64,000 nucleotides of DNA from CAWGJF01 sp963822905 (GCA_963822905.1 CAWGJF010000002.1:372001-436000); one strand, 5' to 3'. Positions 8,158 to 18,763 are shown, numbered from the stretch's first letter. Program-made: numbers and translations. The notes: generated by a model from the sequence alone, not told the origin.

Positions 8158-8490
8158 ATGAAAAGATTTGACAGACATATTTTCGTCTGCGAAAACAAAC
8201 GACCGGATGGGCATCCAAAAGGATGTTGTGCTGATAAAAATAGTGTTGAAGTTAGAGCGTTGTTTAAAAAACGGTTAAAAGAATTGGGCTTAAACTCAAA
8301 AGTAAGAGCAAATGCTTCAGGTTGTCTTGATGCCTGCGAATATGGAGTTACTGTTTTAATTTATCCTGAACAAACATGGTATGGCGGTGTAACCGTTGAT
8401 GATGTTGAAGAAATTATCCAGCAGCATATCATTAATAATAAACCAATTGATAGGCTAAAAATTACTGATAAAAGATTTAACCGTGATTAA
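8158..8490 (+). CDS. thioredoxin-like (2Fe-2S) ferredoxin
   Basis: A 110-residue protein of the thioredoxin-like 2Fe-2S ferredoxin family. Four cluster cysteines can be placed: Cys11 in FVCENK, one in the CC pair at KGCCADK, then a C-x3-C pair in GCLDACEYG. A short GVTVDDVEEIIQQHI end follows, as in the NuoE/Shethna-type fold. It is a soluble cytoplasmic electron carrier whose partner is unknown. It overlaps the start of nth by eight bases, so it is the first gene of a four-gene run of repair and redox genes. Confidence 0.88.
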   Translation: MKRFDRHIFVCENKRPDGHPKGCCADKNSVEVRALFKKRLKELGLNSKVRANASGCLDACEYGVTVLIYPEQTWYGGVTVDDVEEIIQQHIINNKPIDRLKITDKRFNRD

Positions 8491-9157
8491 GAAGATTAGC
8501 AAACAAGTTAGAGCAGCTAAAATATTAGGAAAGTTAAAAAAAGAATATCCTTTAGCTAAATCTGCTCTTGATCACGAAACACCTTTTCAATTATTGATTG
8601 CAACTATTCTTTCAGCGCAATGTACTGATGCAAGAGTGAATATTGTTACTCAATCTCTGTTTAGAAAATATAGGAAGCCTGAGGATTATCTGAAGGTTTC
8701 TAACAGAGAACTTGAGAAAGATATTTTTTCAACCGGGTTTTATAAACAAAAAACAAAAAATATAAAAGGCTGTTGTTCTGAGCTGATAAAAAGATTTGAT
8801 GGGGAAGTTCCTTCAGATTTTGATGAATTAATCACTTTACCTGGCGTTGGAAGAAAAACTGCTTCTGTTGTTGGCGGGAATGCTTTTGGAATCCCATCTA
8901 TTGCTGTTGACACACATGTAAAACGATTATCAAATTTGATGGGATTTACTAAATCCACTGATCCTGAAAAAATTGAAGAAGATCTAAAGAAATTATTTCC
9001 TAAGAAAGATTGGGTGAACTTGTCGCACTGGATAATTTCACACGGCAGGAAAATTTGTATTGCACGTAAACCGAAATGTTTGGAATGTATTGTTGGAGAT
9101 TTATGTCCGGGTTTTGATCCGCTGGAAAATCAATTAATAAAAAAGAAAGCTGGTTAA
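8483..9157 (+). CDS. nth: endonuclease III (DNA glycosylase/AP lyase)
   Basis: The GTG start at 8483 lies inside the ferredoxin 3' end. The 224-residue protein has the helix-hairpin-helix LPGVGRKTA with catalytic Lys125, the catalytic Asp143 in VDTHV, and a C-terminal 4Fe-4S cluster of the form C-x6-C-x2-C-x5-C (Cys192, 199, 202, 208). It removes oxidised pyrimidines and cuts the abasic site. All key residues are present. Its stop overlaps the HD gene start (TAATG). Confidence 0.96.
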   Translation: MIKKISKQVRAAKILGKLKKEYPLAKSALDHETPFQLLIATILSAQCTDARVNIVTQSLFRKYRKPEDYLKVSNRELEKDIFSTGFYKQKTKNIKGCCSELIKRFDGEVPSDFDELITLPGVGRKTASVVGGNAFGIPSIAVDTHVKRLSNLMGFTKSTDPEKIEEDLKKLFPKKDWVNLSHWIISHGRKICIARKPKCLECIVGDLCPGFDPLENQLIKKKAG

Positions 9158-9720
9158 TGGATATTCATTTAGATCGAAATTTGTGTTTGAACATTTTGAA
9201 AGAATATACAAAAAGTGAAAGTCTGCTTAAACATGCATTCGCTGTAGAAAGTTGTGTCCGGGCTTATGCAGAAAAATTTAATGAGGATATTGAGTATTGG
9301 GGAAATGTTGCGTTGCTTCATGACTTTGATTATGAATTGTACCCCTCTGCAGAAGATCATCCATTTAAAGGATCGGAAATTCTTAAAGAAAAAGGATACA
9401 GCGAAGAATTCAGAAATGCTATTTTATCACATGCAGATTATTCAGGAATAAAAAGAGATACTTTGTTACAGAAAACTTTGTTTGCTTGTGACGAGCTAGC
9501 TGGTTTTATAACTGCAGTTACTTATGTTCGTCCGTCAAAATCCATTAATGAAGTGGAAGTAAAATCAGTAAAAAAGAAATTGAAAGATAAAGCGTTTGCA
9601 CGGGCAGTAAACAGGGAAGATATAACGAAAGGAAGCGAAGAACTTGGAATTTCACTTGATGAACATATTAAATTTTGTATTGAAGCAATGAAAAAAAATA
9701 AAGAAGTGCTTGGGTTGTGA
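9157..9720 (+). CDS. HD-domain metal-dependent hydrolase
   Basis: A 187-residue HD-superfamily protein. His of LLKHAFAVE, the HD pair in VALLHDFDYE, and downstream His residues in AEDHPFKG and LSHADYSG give the divalent-metal-binding set. The substrate (nucleotide or phosphate ester) is unknown. It overlaps nth at its start and the peroxiredoxin at its stop (TGATG), so all are translated together. Confidence 0.85.
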   Translation: MDIHLDRNLCLNILKEYTKSESLLKHAFAVESCVRAYAEKFNEDIEYWGNVALLHDFDYELYPSAEDHPFKGSEILKEKGYSEEFRNAILSHADYSGIKRDTLLQKTLFACDELAGFITAVTYVRPSKSINEVEVKSVKKKLKDKAFARAVNREDITKGSEELGISLDEHIKFCIEAMKKNKEVLGL

Positions 9721-10151
9721 TGATTGGCGACACGGCTCCTGATTTCACTTTGAAAGATCAGCATGGTAAGGAGTTTCACCTATATGGGGAATTGGTAAAG
9801 AAAATTATGTTGGTATTTTATCCGAAAGATGATTCACTGGTTTGCACAAGGCAATTGAAAGAATACCATGAAAATTCAAAAAAATTTTCAGATGCCGGAA
9901 TTAAAATTATTGGAATAAATATTGGTACTATTCATTCACATAAACAATTTAGTGAAAAGTGTAAGCTTGATTTTCCTTTACTAATTGATTCAGGGAAAAT
10001 CGTTAGTAAAAAATATCATGCCTTGAATTTCATGAGGATTAATAAAAGAAAAATTATAATCATAAACACTGATAAAAAAATCGTTTTTGAAAAGGTTAAT
10101 TTTTCGCTAAATTATATAGGTTCAGAGGAAATACTCAATCTTTTGAATTGA
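9720..10151 (+). CDS. peroxiredoxin (AhpC/TSA, BCP-like)
   Basis: The ATG at 9720 overlaps the HD gene stop (TGATG) and is preferred to the GTG one codon upstream. The 143-residue protein has the thioredoxin-fold start GDTAPDFTLKDQHG and the peroxidatic motif P-x3-S-x2-C (YPKDDSLVCTRQ, Cys42). It has Ser where most BCP proteins have Thr, which the motif allows. It would reduce hydroperoxides using a thiol donor. A further Cys in EKCKLDFP may act in resolution. Length is slightly below the common 150-160. Confidence 0.9.
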   Translation: MIGDTAPDFTLKDQHGKEFHLYGELVKKIMLVFYPKDDSLVCTRQLKEYHENSKKFSDAGIKIIGINIGTIHSHKQFSEKCKLDFPLLIDSGKIVSKKYHALNFMRINKRKIIIINTDKKIVFEKVNFSLNYIGSEEILNLLN

Positions 10152-10301
10152 GGTTATTTTTAGATAAATGACTTGATTATTAACATCATTGTTACCTAAA
10201 TTGCTTTCAAAATTAGGGAGTTCTATTCGAGATTTTGCTACTTAAAAGTTCTGAATAAAAGTATAGAATTTAGGTTCTATTTTTATAAAATATACGCATA
10301 A

Positions 10302-13300
10302 ATGAATAGCAAAATCTTAATAGTTATTTTACTAGTTTTCCCTTTTATTAGCTTTCCTCAAGAAAACATTAAAGTATTATCTTCTACAAGTAGTTCCTTA
10401 GTAATTGAATATTCTCCTAAATATTTAGATACTTCTCTTGTAAAAATTAACGATCAGAGTTTTTACAATATTGAAATTACTAATGGCGTCGTTAATCCTG
10501 AGAAAACTGGCTTACCTGCAATTCCTCAATGCTTTGTTAATGTTGGTGTACCTGCTGAATTTGGAAATTCTATTAGAATAATCAGATCAAGTTATATAAA
10601 GAAGTCGGGAAAAGTCTCACCTGTTCAAAAAATGATTAAAGATGGTAAATTAAATTCATTCGTTTATGATATTTCACCTGAGTATAACAATTACCAACCA
10701 GAAGAAGAATTAGTAAGTTTTGGAGATTTTGGAATATCAAGAAGCCTTGATATTCAAACGATTGTTGTTAATCCGGTTTCTTTTGATCCTTCAAATAACG
10801 AAATAAAATTATACACAAGCATAACTTTTAGAATTGATTTTACTGCAAGTCAGCCTAAAGGATTTGCAAATGTTAAAGATGATTTATTAGAAGGCAGTGT
10901 TATTAATTATTCTGTTGCTAAAAAATGGATTAAAGTGCCGAATAATTTAAATAAAGTTGTTACCGGAAGTGTACTTGCAACTGGAGAATGGGTAAGATTC
11001 GAGGCTCCTGAAGAAGGTATATATAAAATTAGTAGATCTATGTTTACATCTTTCGGATTTGATCCTGCTTCAGTTGATCCAAGGACTGTTAAAATTTATA
11101 ATAATGGAGGCAAGGTGCTTCCCGAAAACCCGGAAGCCTCACGACCGGTTGACTTAGTTGAAAATGCTATAATGTTTGTTGGGGAAGATGATGGTTCATT
11201 TGATCAAAATGATTACATATTATTTTATGGGAGAGGAAGCAGCTTTCGCGATTTTAATCCATCAACCGGAACTATTGATCGTTTCAACCATCCATTTTCA
11301 AATAAGAATTATTACTGGATTACATTCGGCGGTACTAACGGAAAAAGAATTCAGGAAGAACCCCGTCTAAACAGCCCGGCAAATGATACACTATCTACTA
11401 CAAGGGCTTTCAGGGATTATGAAGAAGATAAAATTAGTCTTGCCAACACTGGCAGAGAATTATTTGGGGATGATTTTTCCGAGACAATCCTTTCGCGTTC
11501 GTATGTAAATAAATTAGATAATCGGGATAATTCCTTTCCTGTTAATTATAAAGTTAGAATCGCCAACGCTTCTAAAATAAGTTTGCCAGTTAAATTTTAT
11601 GAAAACAATGTATCTTTTTTTAGTAGTTCTATGTCCAGCATCCCACCACTTGAAAATTATTGGGTAGCGGTTCCTTCAGTTTTCCAAACTTCGTTTTCGA
11701 ATCCAATAGCTGATAATAGAAGTGTTTTTAAAATCGAAGTAAATCCTTCCAGTGTTGAACAGGTAGCTTACCTTGACTATATAGAAATTGAATATACAAG
11801 CCAGCTTAAACCAGTTAATAACAAGTTAATTTTCTTTTCACCTGAAAGTAGTGGTGTAGTAGAGTACTATCTCAGCGGGTTTCCTTCTTCAAACATTATA
11901 GTTTTCGATGTGACAGACTATTCTGATGTGAAAAAGATTATACCCGAAACGGGATGGCCAAGTGGAAGCGAATATAAATTTAAAAGAATTGAAAATCAGG
12001 ATTCAATCAGGAAATATATTGCAATTGGTAATGACCAGTTTCTTACTCCATCAAACAATGAGAAAATTACTATTTCTGAAGATATCAGGGGTATTGAAGA
12101 TGGTGCAAAATTCATTATCATAACTCACAAAAATTTTAAGGAAGCCGCTGAACATCTTAAATCATATAGGATGGAAGAGGCAAAGGTTCCTATTAGTACA
12201 AGAGTAATTCAGTTGGATGATATTTTTAATGAATTTTCTTGCGGTATCCAGGATGTTTCTGCAATTAGAGATTTTCTCAGGTATGCATATGATAACTGGC
12301 AAATAAAACCTGAGTATGTAATGTTATTGGGTAAAGGTACTTATGATTACAAAAATGTGAGTGGTTATGGTGATAATTTTATCCCTACCTGGCAAACACA
12401 GGAATCATTAAGATTAATTGAGGGGTATGATTCATACTCAACAGACGATTTTTATATGCGAATTTTGGGTAATGATTTAATACCAGATTTGATGGTAAGC
12501 AGGTTGACTGCAAAATCATTAGAGCAGGCAAATAATTATGTATCAAAAGTGATAGATTATGAAAACTCAAATGATAAATCATCCTGGAGAAATCTAATAA
12601 CTTTAGTGGCAGATGATGATAAGACATCAACAGGTTCCGATGGTCATGCTGAACATACTGCACCTTCTGAATATCTTGCTTCTAACATAATCCCCGAGTC
12701 ATTTGATCTTAAAAAAATATATCTTGCAGACTACCCGGCGATAATAACCGGAAACGGAAGAAGAAAACCTGCAGTAAATCTGGATATCATTAAAACTATT
12801 AATGATGGTACATTGCTTGTAAATTATATTGGTCATGGAAATCCCGAACTGTGGGCTCACGAACAAGTTTTCGACAGGATATCATCATTTCCTCAATTAC
12901 ATAATGATAGATACTTCTTTTTAAGTACGGCAACTTGTGATTTTGGCTATTTCGATATTCCAAATTTTCAAAGTGGTGCAGAGGACTTATTATTTTTTCC
13001 GGGTAAAGGTTCTATCGCAGATTTTTGTTCTTCAAGACTTGTTTATTCTGGAGCAAATCACCAACTAAACTATGAACTATTTTCAAATATATTCTCTTCA
13101 ATTAGGGATACATTAAATTTGCCAAAGCCAATTGGTAAAGCGGTTTTCAATACAAAACTAAATGGACATTATACTTCAGTAAATGATCAAAAATATTATT
13201 TATTTGGTGATCCATTATTGCGATTATTAATTCCGGAATATTCAGGTTCGGTTGATTCTGTTAATGGACAATTGCTTACATCAAATATCCAGATAAAAGC

Positions 13301-14294
13301 TTTAAGCCATACGAAAATTTCGGGTACTATTTTAAGACCAGATAGCGCTAAATGGAGTGATTATTCAGGAGAAGGACTACTTACAATTTTTGATTCTGAA
13401 AGGATAAAACATCTTGAAGAAATCAATTATGACGTTGTTATCCCGGGTGGAATTATTTTCCGCGGAAGAGTCTCCGTAATTAACGGTGAATTCACTGCTG
13501 ATTTTGTTGTTCCAAAAGACATTTCTTATGAGAATAAAAATGGCAAAATAATATTTTATTTTTTTGATCCTGTTTCTGACGGAATAGCTTATACAAATAA
13601 AATTATTGTCGGCGGTACGGATACAACAACAGTAAATGATGGGAATGGACCTGATATAGAAATTTTCTTTGATAATGCTGAATTCAGAAATGCATATTTA
13701 GTTGGACCGGAACCAAAAATGATTGTTAAACTTTCTGATGAAACCGGACTTAATACAACAGGAACAGGTGTTGGGCATAATCTTGAAGCTATTTTGAATG
13801 AAGATGAAAGTAAACCAATTAATCTTTCTACATATTTTACCGGCGAACTGGATGCCGGTGGAAAAATCGGTGAAGTAAATTATAAATTCAACAAACTGGA
13901 TAATGGTGATTATAATGTTCAGATTAAAGCGTGGGATGTATTTAATAATTATTCCAATGAAACATCATTTTTTACCGTAGTCAATGATGATAAAATGGTT
14001 ATCAGAGATGTTTATAATTATCCTAATCCTTTTAGGTCAAATACTACCTTTACTTTCCAGCTAAATCAATCTCCAATTGATGTGAGAATTAAAGTGTACA
14101 CAATTGCTGGCAGAGAAATTAAAGAAATTGAGTCAAATAATGTCACTCAGAAATTTGTTAAAATACCTTGGGATGGTAAAGATGAAGATGGTGATATTAT
14201 CGCAAATGGAACCTATCTTTATAAAGTTGTTGTGAAAACAACAGATGGTTCTTACTCTGAAAGCGTTTTGGGTAAAATGGCAGTTGTTAAATAA
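10302..14294 (+). CDS. porU: PorU, type IX secretion system C25-family sortase
   Basis: A 1330-residue protein with a signal peptide (MNSKILIVILLVFPFIS). The N-terminal ~600 residues are beta-rich propeptide-like sequence, then comes a gingipain-like C25 peptidase domain (about 600-975) with His845 in YIGHGNPE and Cys879 in TATCDFGYF, the expected catalytic dyad. The domain closes with YYLFGDPLLRLL. A T9SS C-terminal sorting domain follows (NYPNPF near residue 1240). PorU removes the sorting domain of secreted proteins at the cell surface and attaches them to lipopolysaccharide. porV lies directly downstream, as in Porphyromonas gingivalis, which supports the call. Confidence 0.93.
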   Translation: MNSKILIVILLVFPFISFPQENIKVLSSTSSSLVIEYSPKYLDTSLVKINDQSFYNIEITNGVVNPEKTGLPAIPQCFVNVGVPAEFGNSIRIIRSSYIKKSGKVSPVQKMIKDGKLNSFVYDISPEYNNYQPEEELVSFGDFGISRSLDIQTIVVNPVSFDPSNNEIKLYTSITFRIDFTASQPKGFANVKDDLLEGSVINYSVAKKWIKVPNNLNKVVTGSVLATGEWVRFEAPEEGIYKISRSMFTSFGFDPASVDPRTVKIYNNGGKVLPENPEASRPVDLVENAIMFVGEDDGSFDQNDYILFYGRGSSFRDFNPSTGTIDRFNHPFSNKNYYWITFGGTNGKRIQEEPRLNSPANDTLSTTRAFRDYEEDKISLANTGRELFGDDFSETILSRSYVNKLDNRDNSFPVNYKVRIANASKISLPVKFYENNVSFFSSSMSSIPPLENYWVAVPSVFQTSFSNPIADNRSVFKIEVNPSSVEQVAYLDYIEIEYTSQLKPVNNKLIFFSPESSGVVEYYLSGFPSSNIIVFDVTDYSDVKKIIPETGWPSGSEYKFKRIENQDSIRKYIAIGNDQFLTPSNNEKITISEDIRGIEDGAKFIIITHKNFKEAAEHLKSYRMEEAKVPISTRVIQLDDIFNEFSCGIQDVSAIRDFLRYAYDNWQIKPEYVMLLGKGTYDYKNVSGYGDNFIPTWQTQESLRLIEGYDSYSTDDFYMRILGNDLIPDLMVSRLTAKSLEQANNYVSKVIDYENSNDKSSWRNLITLVADDDKTSTGSDGHAEHTAPSEYLASNIIPESFDLKKIYLADYPAIITGNGRRKPAVNLDIIKTINDGTLLVNYIGHGNPELWAHEQVFDRISSFPQLHNDRYFFLSTATCDFGYFDIPNFQSGAEDLLFFPGKGSIADFCSSRLVYSGANHQLNYELFSNIFSSIRDTLNLPKPIGKAVFNTKLNGHYTSVNDQKYYLFGDPLLRLLIPEYSGSVDSVNGQLLTSNIQIKALSHTKISGTILRPDSAKWSDYSGEGLLTIFDSERIKHLEEINYDVVIPGGIIFRGRVSVINGEFTADFVVPKDISYENKNGKIIFYFFDPVSDGIAYTNKIIVGGTDTTTVNDGNGPDIEIFFDNAEFRNAYLVGPEPKMIVKLSDETGLNTTGTGVGHNLEAILNEDESKPINLSTYFTGELDAGGKIGEVNYKFNKLDNGDYNVQIKAWDVFNNYSNETSFFTVVNDDKMVIRDVYNYPNPFRSNTTFTFQLNQSPIDVRIKVYTIAGREIKEIESNNVTQKFVKIPWDGKDEDGDIIANGTYLYKVVVKTTDGSYSESVLGKMAVVK

Positions 14295-14401
14295 TTATGC
14301 ATTTTATGATAGCATGAGACTAAATATTTTGATTATATTTATAATTACCACAATTTTAAGTGAGTTTTAAATTGAAAAATCTAATATCGGAGGATAATAA
14401 T

Positions 14402-15568
14402 ATGAAGAATGTTCTGCGGTTTACATTTCTTGGATTAGCTTTAATCCTTGCAATACCGCGAGCTACGTTTGCACAATCGGGTGGTGAAGCAGCAGTACCT
14501 TTTTTGTTACTTGCTCCTGATTCACGTTTTGGTGCAATTGGTGAGTCTGGTGGTGGGCTTGCTGATAATTCTGCTGCTATTTTTTGGAACCCAGCTGGTA
14601 TCGCATTTCTTACCGGTACCGAGGTAAGCATAACACATAGTAACTGGTTACCCCAGTTTAATCTAGACTTGTTTTATGATTACTTAACTTACAGGCAATA
14701 CTTTCCGGATTTGAATGGAAGTGTTACTTCGAGTATCGCTTATATGAATTTCGGTGAGTTTGTAAGGACAGGTCCGGATGATCCCACACCGCTTGGAACT
14801 TTCAATGCATTTGATGCAGCTCTTACAGTTGGTTATGCAACAAAACTCCATCCGGATTGGGGCATTGGATTGAACTTCAGAATCATCCATAGTCATCTTT
14901 CTGATAAACCCACTGGTCAGGAACAGGGAACAGGTACGGCAACTTCAGTAAGTTTTGACTTGGCGGGAATGTGGCGCCCGGCTCATCTGGATATCTTTGG
15001 ATTAAATATGGATGATCGCTTAAGCATTGGAATTAATCTGAGTAATCTTGGACCTAAAATTTCATACATAGATCAAAAGCAAGCTGATCCGATTCCAACT
15101 AATTTTAGATTAGGATTTGCTTTTGATGTATTTAATGATGAATTCAATTCACTTATTTACACACTCGATTTCAGTAAACTTTTAGTTGGTGTAAGGGATT
15201 CAAGTGGAAATGTTGATGATTTTTACCAGGCAATTTTTACAGCCTGGGGTGATAAACCTTTTAGAGAAGAATTAAGAGATATAGTTACAACAATGGGTTT
15301 GGAATACTGGTATGGAACGCCGGGTGATTTCTTATTTGCTTTACGTACTGGCTTCTTCTATGAAGATCCAAATTATGGAAATAGAAAATTTGTAACGTTT
15401 GGTGCTGGTTTAAGGTATGATATTTATGGCTTCGATTTTAGTTATATAACTACTTCCGTATTCAAAGGTGGAGAAAATCATCCACTTAATGATACTCTGA
15501 GGTTTACAATATTAATCGGTTGGGGTGCAGCACCCGAATCAACAAGAGGTTTTCCAAGGGGCATCTGA
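14402..15568 (+). CDS. porV: PorV, type IX secretion outer-membrane shuttle protein
   Basis: The start at 14402 is set by GGAGG at 14389-14393 (8-base spacing); it gives MKNVLRFTFLGLALILAIPR as signal peptide. The 388-residue mature barrel starts with the PorV hallmark AVPFLLLAPDSRFGAIGESG and FWNPAGIAF, and ends in an aromatic-rich region of amphipathic strands (FELIGW-type end). PorV collects cargo from the translocon and passes it to PorU. It lies between porU and a T9SS cargo gene. Confidence 0.92.
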   Translation: MKNVLRFTFLGLALILAIPRATFAQSGGEAAVPFLLLAPDSRFGAIGESGGGLADNSAAIFWNPAGIAFLTGTEVSITHSNWLPQFNLDLFYDYLTYRQYFPDLNGSVTSSIAYMNFGEFVRTGPDDPTPLGTFNAFDAALTVGYATKLHPDWGIGLNFRIIHSHLSDKPTGQEQGTGTATSVSFDLAGMWRPAHLDIFGLNMDDRLSIGINLSNLGPKISYIDQKQADPIPTNFRLGFAFDVFNDEFNSLIYTLDFSKLLVGVRDSSGNVDDFYQAIFTAWGDKPFREELRDIVTTMGLEYWYGTPGDFLFALRTGFFYEDPNYGNRKFVTFGAGLRYDIYGFDFSYITTSVFKGGENHPLNDTLRFTILIGWGAAPESTRGFPRGI

Positions 15569-15577
15569 TAACATTTT

Positions 15578-18500
15578 ATGAAATATCTTAATCCTGTATT
15601 TATCCTGGTATTATTTTGGGTCAGCCTGTCTTATGGGCAGGCAGACCTATCCTCCAGAACTTTTACTTCCAAATTGAATCCATTCCCGGTTAATCAAAAA
15701 AGTTTAGTTCAGATTGATACTTTAAGAATACTTGCCGTAATGGTAAGCTTTCAATCTGATAGAGATGGAACAACTTTTGGCAATGGTAAATTTGAATCTA
15801 TATATTCTCAAAATTATGGTAATGATATAATAGATCCGGTTCCACACAATAAATTATATTTTGAATCCCATCTCTTGTTTGCAAAAAATTATTTTAACAA
15901 AGTATCCAAAAATAAGCTAACGATTGAATACACAGTCCTGCCGGATACATTTTCTGTTTCTCAAACTATGAGAAATTATTCTCCTGCTCCGGGGGATAAT
16001 GATTTCACTCCAATTGCTGATTTTTCAAAAGAAGTATGGACAAAAGCAGATCAAATGAATCCAGGTTTTTCATTCAGTAATTATGATCTGTTCCTGATTT
16101 TTCATGCTGGAGCGGGAAGAGATGTTTCACTGCCGGGAAGTATTGGAAACGAACGTGATCTTCCTTCAGTGTATTTAAGTGAAAATGCATTCAAAAATAT
16201 TTATGGAGAAAATTACTCCGGGATTCCTGTTTCCGGTGGATCATTCAATATTAAAAATTCTTTGATAATGCCCGAAACAGAAAGCAGGGAACTTGAATCA
16301 ATCACAGGAACTTATCTATTCGAATTAACAATAAACGGTCTGCTTTGTGCCAGCATTGCAAGTCATCTTGGTTTGCCTGATTTATTTGACACTGAAACCG
16401 GACTTAGTGCAATTGGAAGATTTGGTTTGATGGATGGACAGGGAATTTTTGCTTACAATGGTTGTTATCCTCCTGAGCCTAGTCCCTGGTCTAAAATATT
16501 TCTTCGTTGGACTGAACCGGTAACACTTCAACCCGGAAATTATAATTTTAATGTCGTAACTGAGATCGCAGCATCAGTTAGTGATACAGTTATTCTAAAA
16601 GTTCCGCTTAATTCATCAGAATATTTTCTTGTTGAAAACAGGCAACGGGATGCAAACAACGATGGTTCAAAAGTTACTTATGTTATAAATGGAAATACTA
16701 CAACTCATACTTTTGTAAAAGATACCACTGGTTATTATAGTTTTGATATTGACTCTCTTGCTGGTGTTGTAACTGATGTTGATGAATTTGATTGGGCTTT
16801 GCCCGGCAGCGGGATAGTTATCTGGCATATTGATGAAAATGTAATAAATGAGAACATTTCTGAAAATAAAATAAATATTGATAAGAACCATCGTGGAGTT
16901 GATGTTGAAGAAGCTGATGGAATCCAGGATATTGGTGAAAAATTTACAACAATTTTTGGTGATGTTGTTATTGGTGAAGGTACTGATGAAGATTTTTGGT
17001 ATTCATCTAACTCTGCAGAGTTATATCAAAACCGATTTGCAAAAGACACAAGACCAGATACCCGCACTTATTCAGGTGCAAACAGCTTAATTACAATTAA
17101 AGATTTTGCAAACATTGCAGATAGAATGAGTTTTAAAGTTGAGTATGGGGATTCGGTGATAAAGCCTTTATACTCAATTCAACTGGATTCGCTAACTGAA
17201 AAAAGTTATATCTCAGGAATTGAATTTGACAACACTTCCCAATTGTTTATTACCGATGTTAACTCCACAATCTCTAAATATAGTTCAGATTCTTTAATCT
17301 CACAGAAGTTTGATTTTTCTGGATCTAAACCAGTTGTATATAATAGTAATAACGTCCTCCATCTTTACGGAATCTATAACGACCTTCTCAATTATAATAT
17401 TTCCAATGGAGTTACCACTGATTCTGGTAATGTACCTGTTGGAAGTAATATTTCTGCTTCACCTGTATTAAGAATTAATTCCCTAAATGAGCCGGAATTA
17501 TTACTCGGAACTAATAATGGTTCAATTTTGGTTTATTCAATCGGAAGTTTACCAAATGTAGCACCGGTATTTAAAAATTCAATAAATATTGACTCTACAT
17601 TCTTTGTCCAAAAACTTGCTGCTAATGAAAATTACTATTCTGCAATTTTACAATCGAAAATATTAAGTAGCCCGTCAGTCCTTATTACTAAATTTATTGA
17701 CAGTGATGGATCAGAGTATCATTTCAATGAGGAATTTCCAACTGACCTTTCAATAAGTAAGGATCAAAATGGAAATTATTATTCATTGGTCTTAACCTCT
17801 AAGAATAATTTTTATTTGTTTCAATCCGGTCAACTAAAATCTCAGTTTTCAATTAATGGTTTTGCAGAAACTGGAAAATTCGCTCTTGTGGATTTAAAAC
17901 ATGCTGGTTCAAACTCTATTGTATTGAACAATGGAAATAATATTGAAGTTTATAATCTAACTGGTTCAATGGCTGACAATTTCCCTTTTGTTGATCCTGA
18001 AGGAATTGGTTTTGTTGGCACTCCTTTAACAGCAGATTTTGAAGGAGATAATGCTTCTGAAATAATTTCTCTTACAAAGGATGGAAGAATTTTTGCCATT
18101 GATGGTGGCACAGGAAAAGTAGTTCCGGGATTTCCTATTTCATCAGGCGAAGAAGTCAGAGTTACACCGACAATTTATAATTCCGGTAGCAAAGTAAACT
18201 TAGCTGTTATTAATATTCAAAATGTCCTTTCTGTTTGGTCGATAAGTTCTGTTGAAGGAAAACTTTATTGGTCTGAAGAAAATGGAAATCCGCAAAATAC
18301 TTCATTTGTGGATGCAGCTGAAACCAGCAATCGCGTAAATGAATTTTTTCCAAAAAACAGGGCGTACAATTATCCAAATCCTGTTTATGAAGGAACGACA
18401 AATATTCGATATTATGTTTCTGAAGATTCCAAAATAAATATTAAAATATTTGATCTTGCAGGTGATTATGTTGCCGAGTTGAATGATAATGCTCAAGGCG

Positions 18501-18628
18501 GATTAGATAATGAAACTATTTGGAATGTAGACAATATTCAAAGTGGTGTTTATCTTGCCAGGATACAAGCAACAAGTACAAATGGTAAATCCGAACAAAC
18601 AGTAATAAAAATTACTGTTATCAAATGA
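15578..18628 (+). CDS. secreted M6-peptidase-like protein with lost HExxH motif and T9SS sorting domain
   Basis: A 1016-residue protein with a signal peptide (MKYLNPVFILVLFWVSLSYG). The N-terminal ~450 residues follow the M6 (immune inhibitor A) layout: YFNKVSKNKL, SHLGLPDLFD, GRFGLMDGQG, PSPWSKIFLRW, YFLVENRQ. The zinc motif expected before LGLPD is A258-S-I-A-S262 instead of HExxH, so the peptidase is probably inactive; Asp268 remains. A middle part (about 540-900) has FG-GAP-like segments such as TADFEGDNASEI, and residues from about 922 form a T9SS sorting domain (NYPNPVYEG). It starts 9 bases after porV, in the same operon. Confidence 0.8.
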   Translation: MKYLNPVFILVLFWVSLSYGQADLSSRTFTSKLNPFPVNQKSLVQIDTLRILAVMVSFQSDRDGTTFGNGKFESIYSQNYGNDIIDPVPHNKLYFESHLLFAKNYFNKVSKNKLTIEYTVLPDTFSVSQTMRNYSPAPGDNDFTPIADFSKEVWTKADQMNPGFSFSNYDLFLIFHAGAGRDVSLPGSIGNERDLPSVYLSENAFKNIYGENYSGIPVSGGSFNIKNSLIMPETESRELESITGTYLFELTINGLLCASIASHLGLPDLFDTETGLSAIGRFGLMDGQGIFAYNGCYPPEPSPWSKIFLRWTEPVTLQPGNYNFNVVTEIAASVSDTVILKVPLNSSEYFLVENRQRDANNDGSKVTYVINGNTTTHTFVKDTTGYYSFDIDSLAGVVTDVDEFDWALPGSGIVIWHIDENVINENISENKINIDKNHRGVDVEEADGIQDIGEKFTTIFGDVVIGEGTDEDFWYSSNSAELYQNRFAKDTRPDTRTYSGANSLITIKDFANIADRMSFKVEYGDSVIKPLYSIQLDSLTEKSYISGIEFDNTSQLFITDVNSTISKYSSDSLISQKFDFSGSKPVVYNSNNVLHLYGIYNDLLNYNISNGVTTDSGNVPVGSNISASPVLRINSLNEPELLLGTNNGSILVYSIGSLPNVAPVFKNSINIDSTFFVQKLAANENYYSAILQSKILSSPSVLITKFIDSDGSEYHFNEEFPTDLSISKDQNGNYYSLVLTSKNNFYLFQSGQLKSQFSINGFAETGKFALVDLKHAGSNSIVLNNGNNIEVYNLTGSMADNFPFVDPEGIGFVGTPLTADFEGDNASEIISLTKDGRIFAIDGGTGKVVPGFPISSGEEVRVTPTIYNSGSKVNLAVINIQNVLSVWSISSVEGKLYWSEENGNPQNTSFVDAAETSNRVNEFFPKNRAYNYPNPVYEGTTNIRYYVSEDSKINIKIFDLAGDYVAELNDNAQGGLDNETIWNVDNIQSGVYLARIQATSTNGKSEQTVIKITVIK

Positions 18629-18763
18629 TTAAAAAATTTGTTTCTATTTAAATTTATCCTGGATCTCAATTAATAAAAACAAACTACAAACAAATCAAAA
18701 TTAACAAGTTCAAATTTTCAAATCTGTAATATTTAATAATCGAATTTTGACTACTCTTTAACC

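Noticed and set aside
10263..10286. ATAGAA/TTCTAT hairpin with T-run before porU
   Set aside because: Only six AT-rich pairs; too weak in such AT-rich DNA to call a terminator or attenuator.
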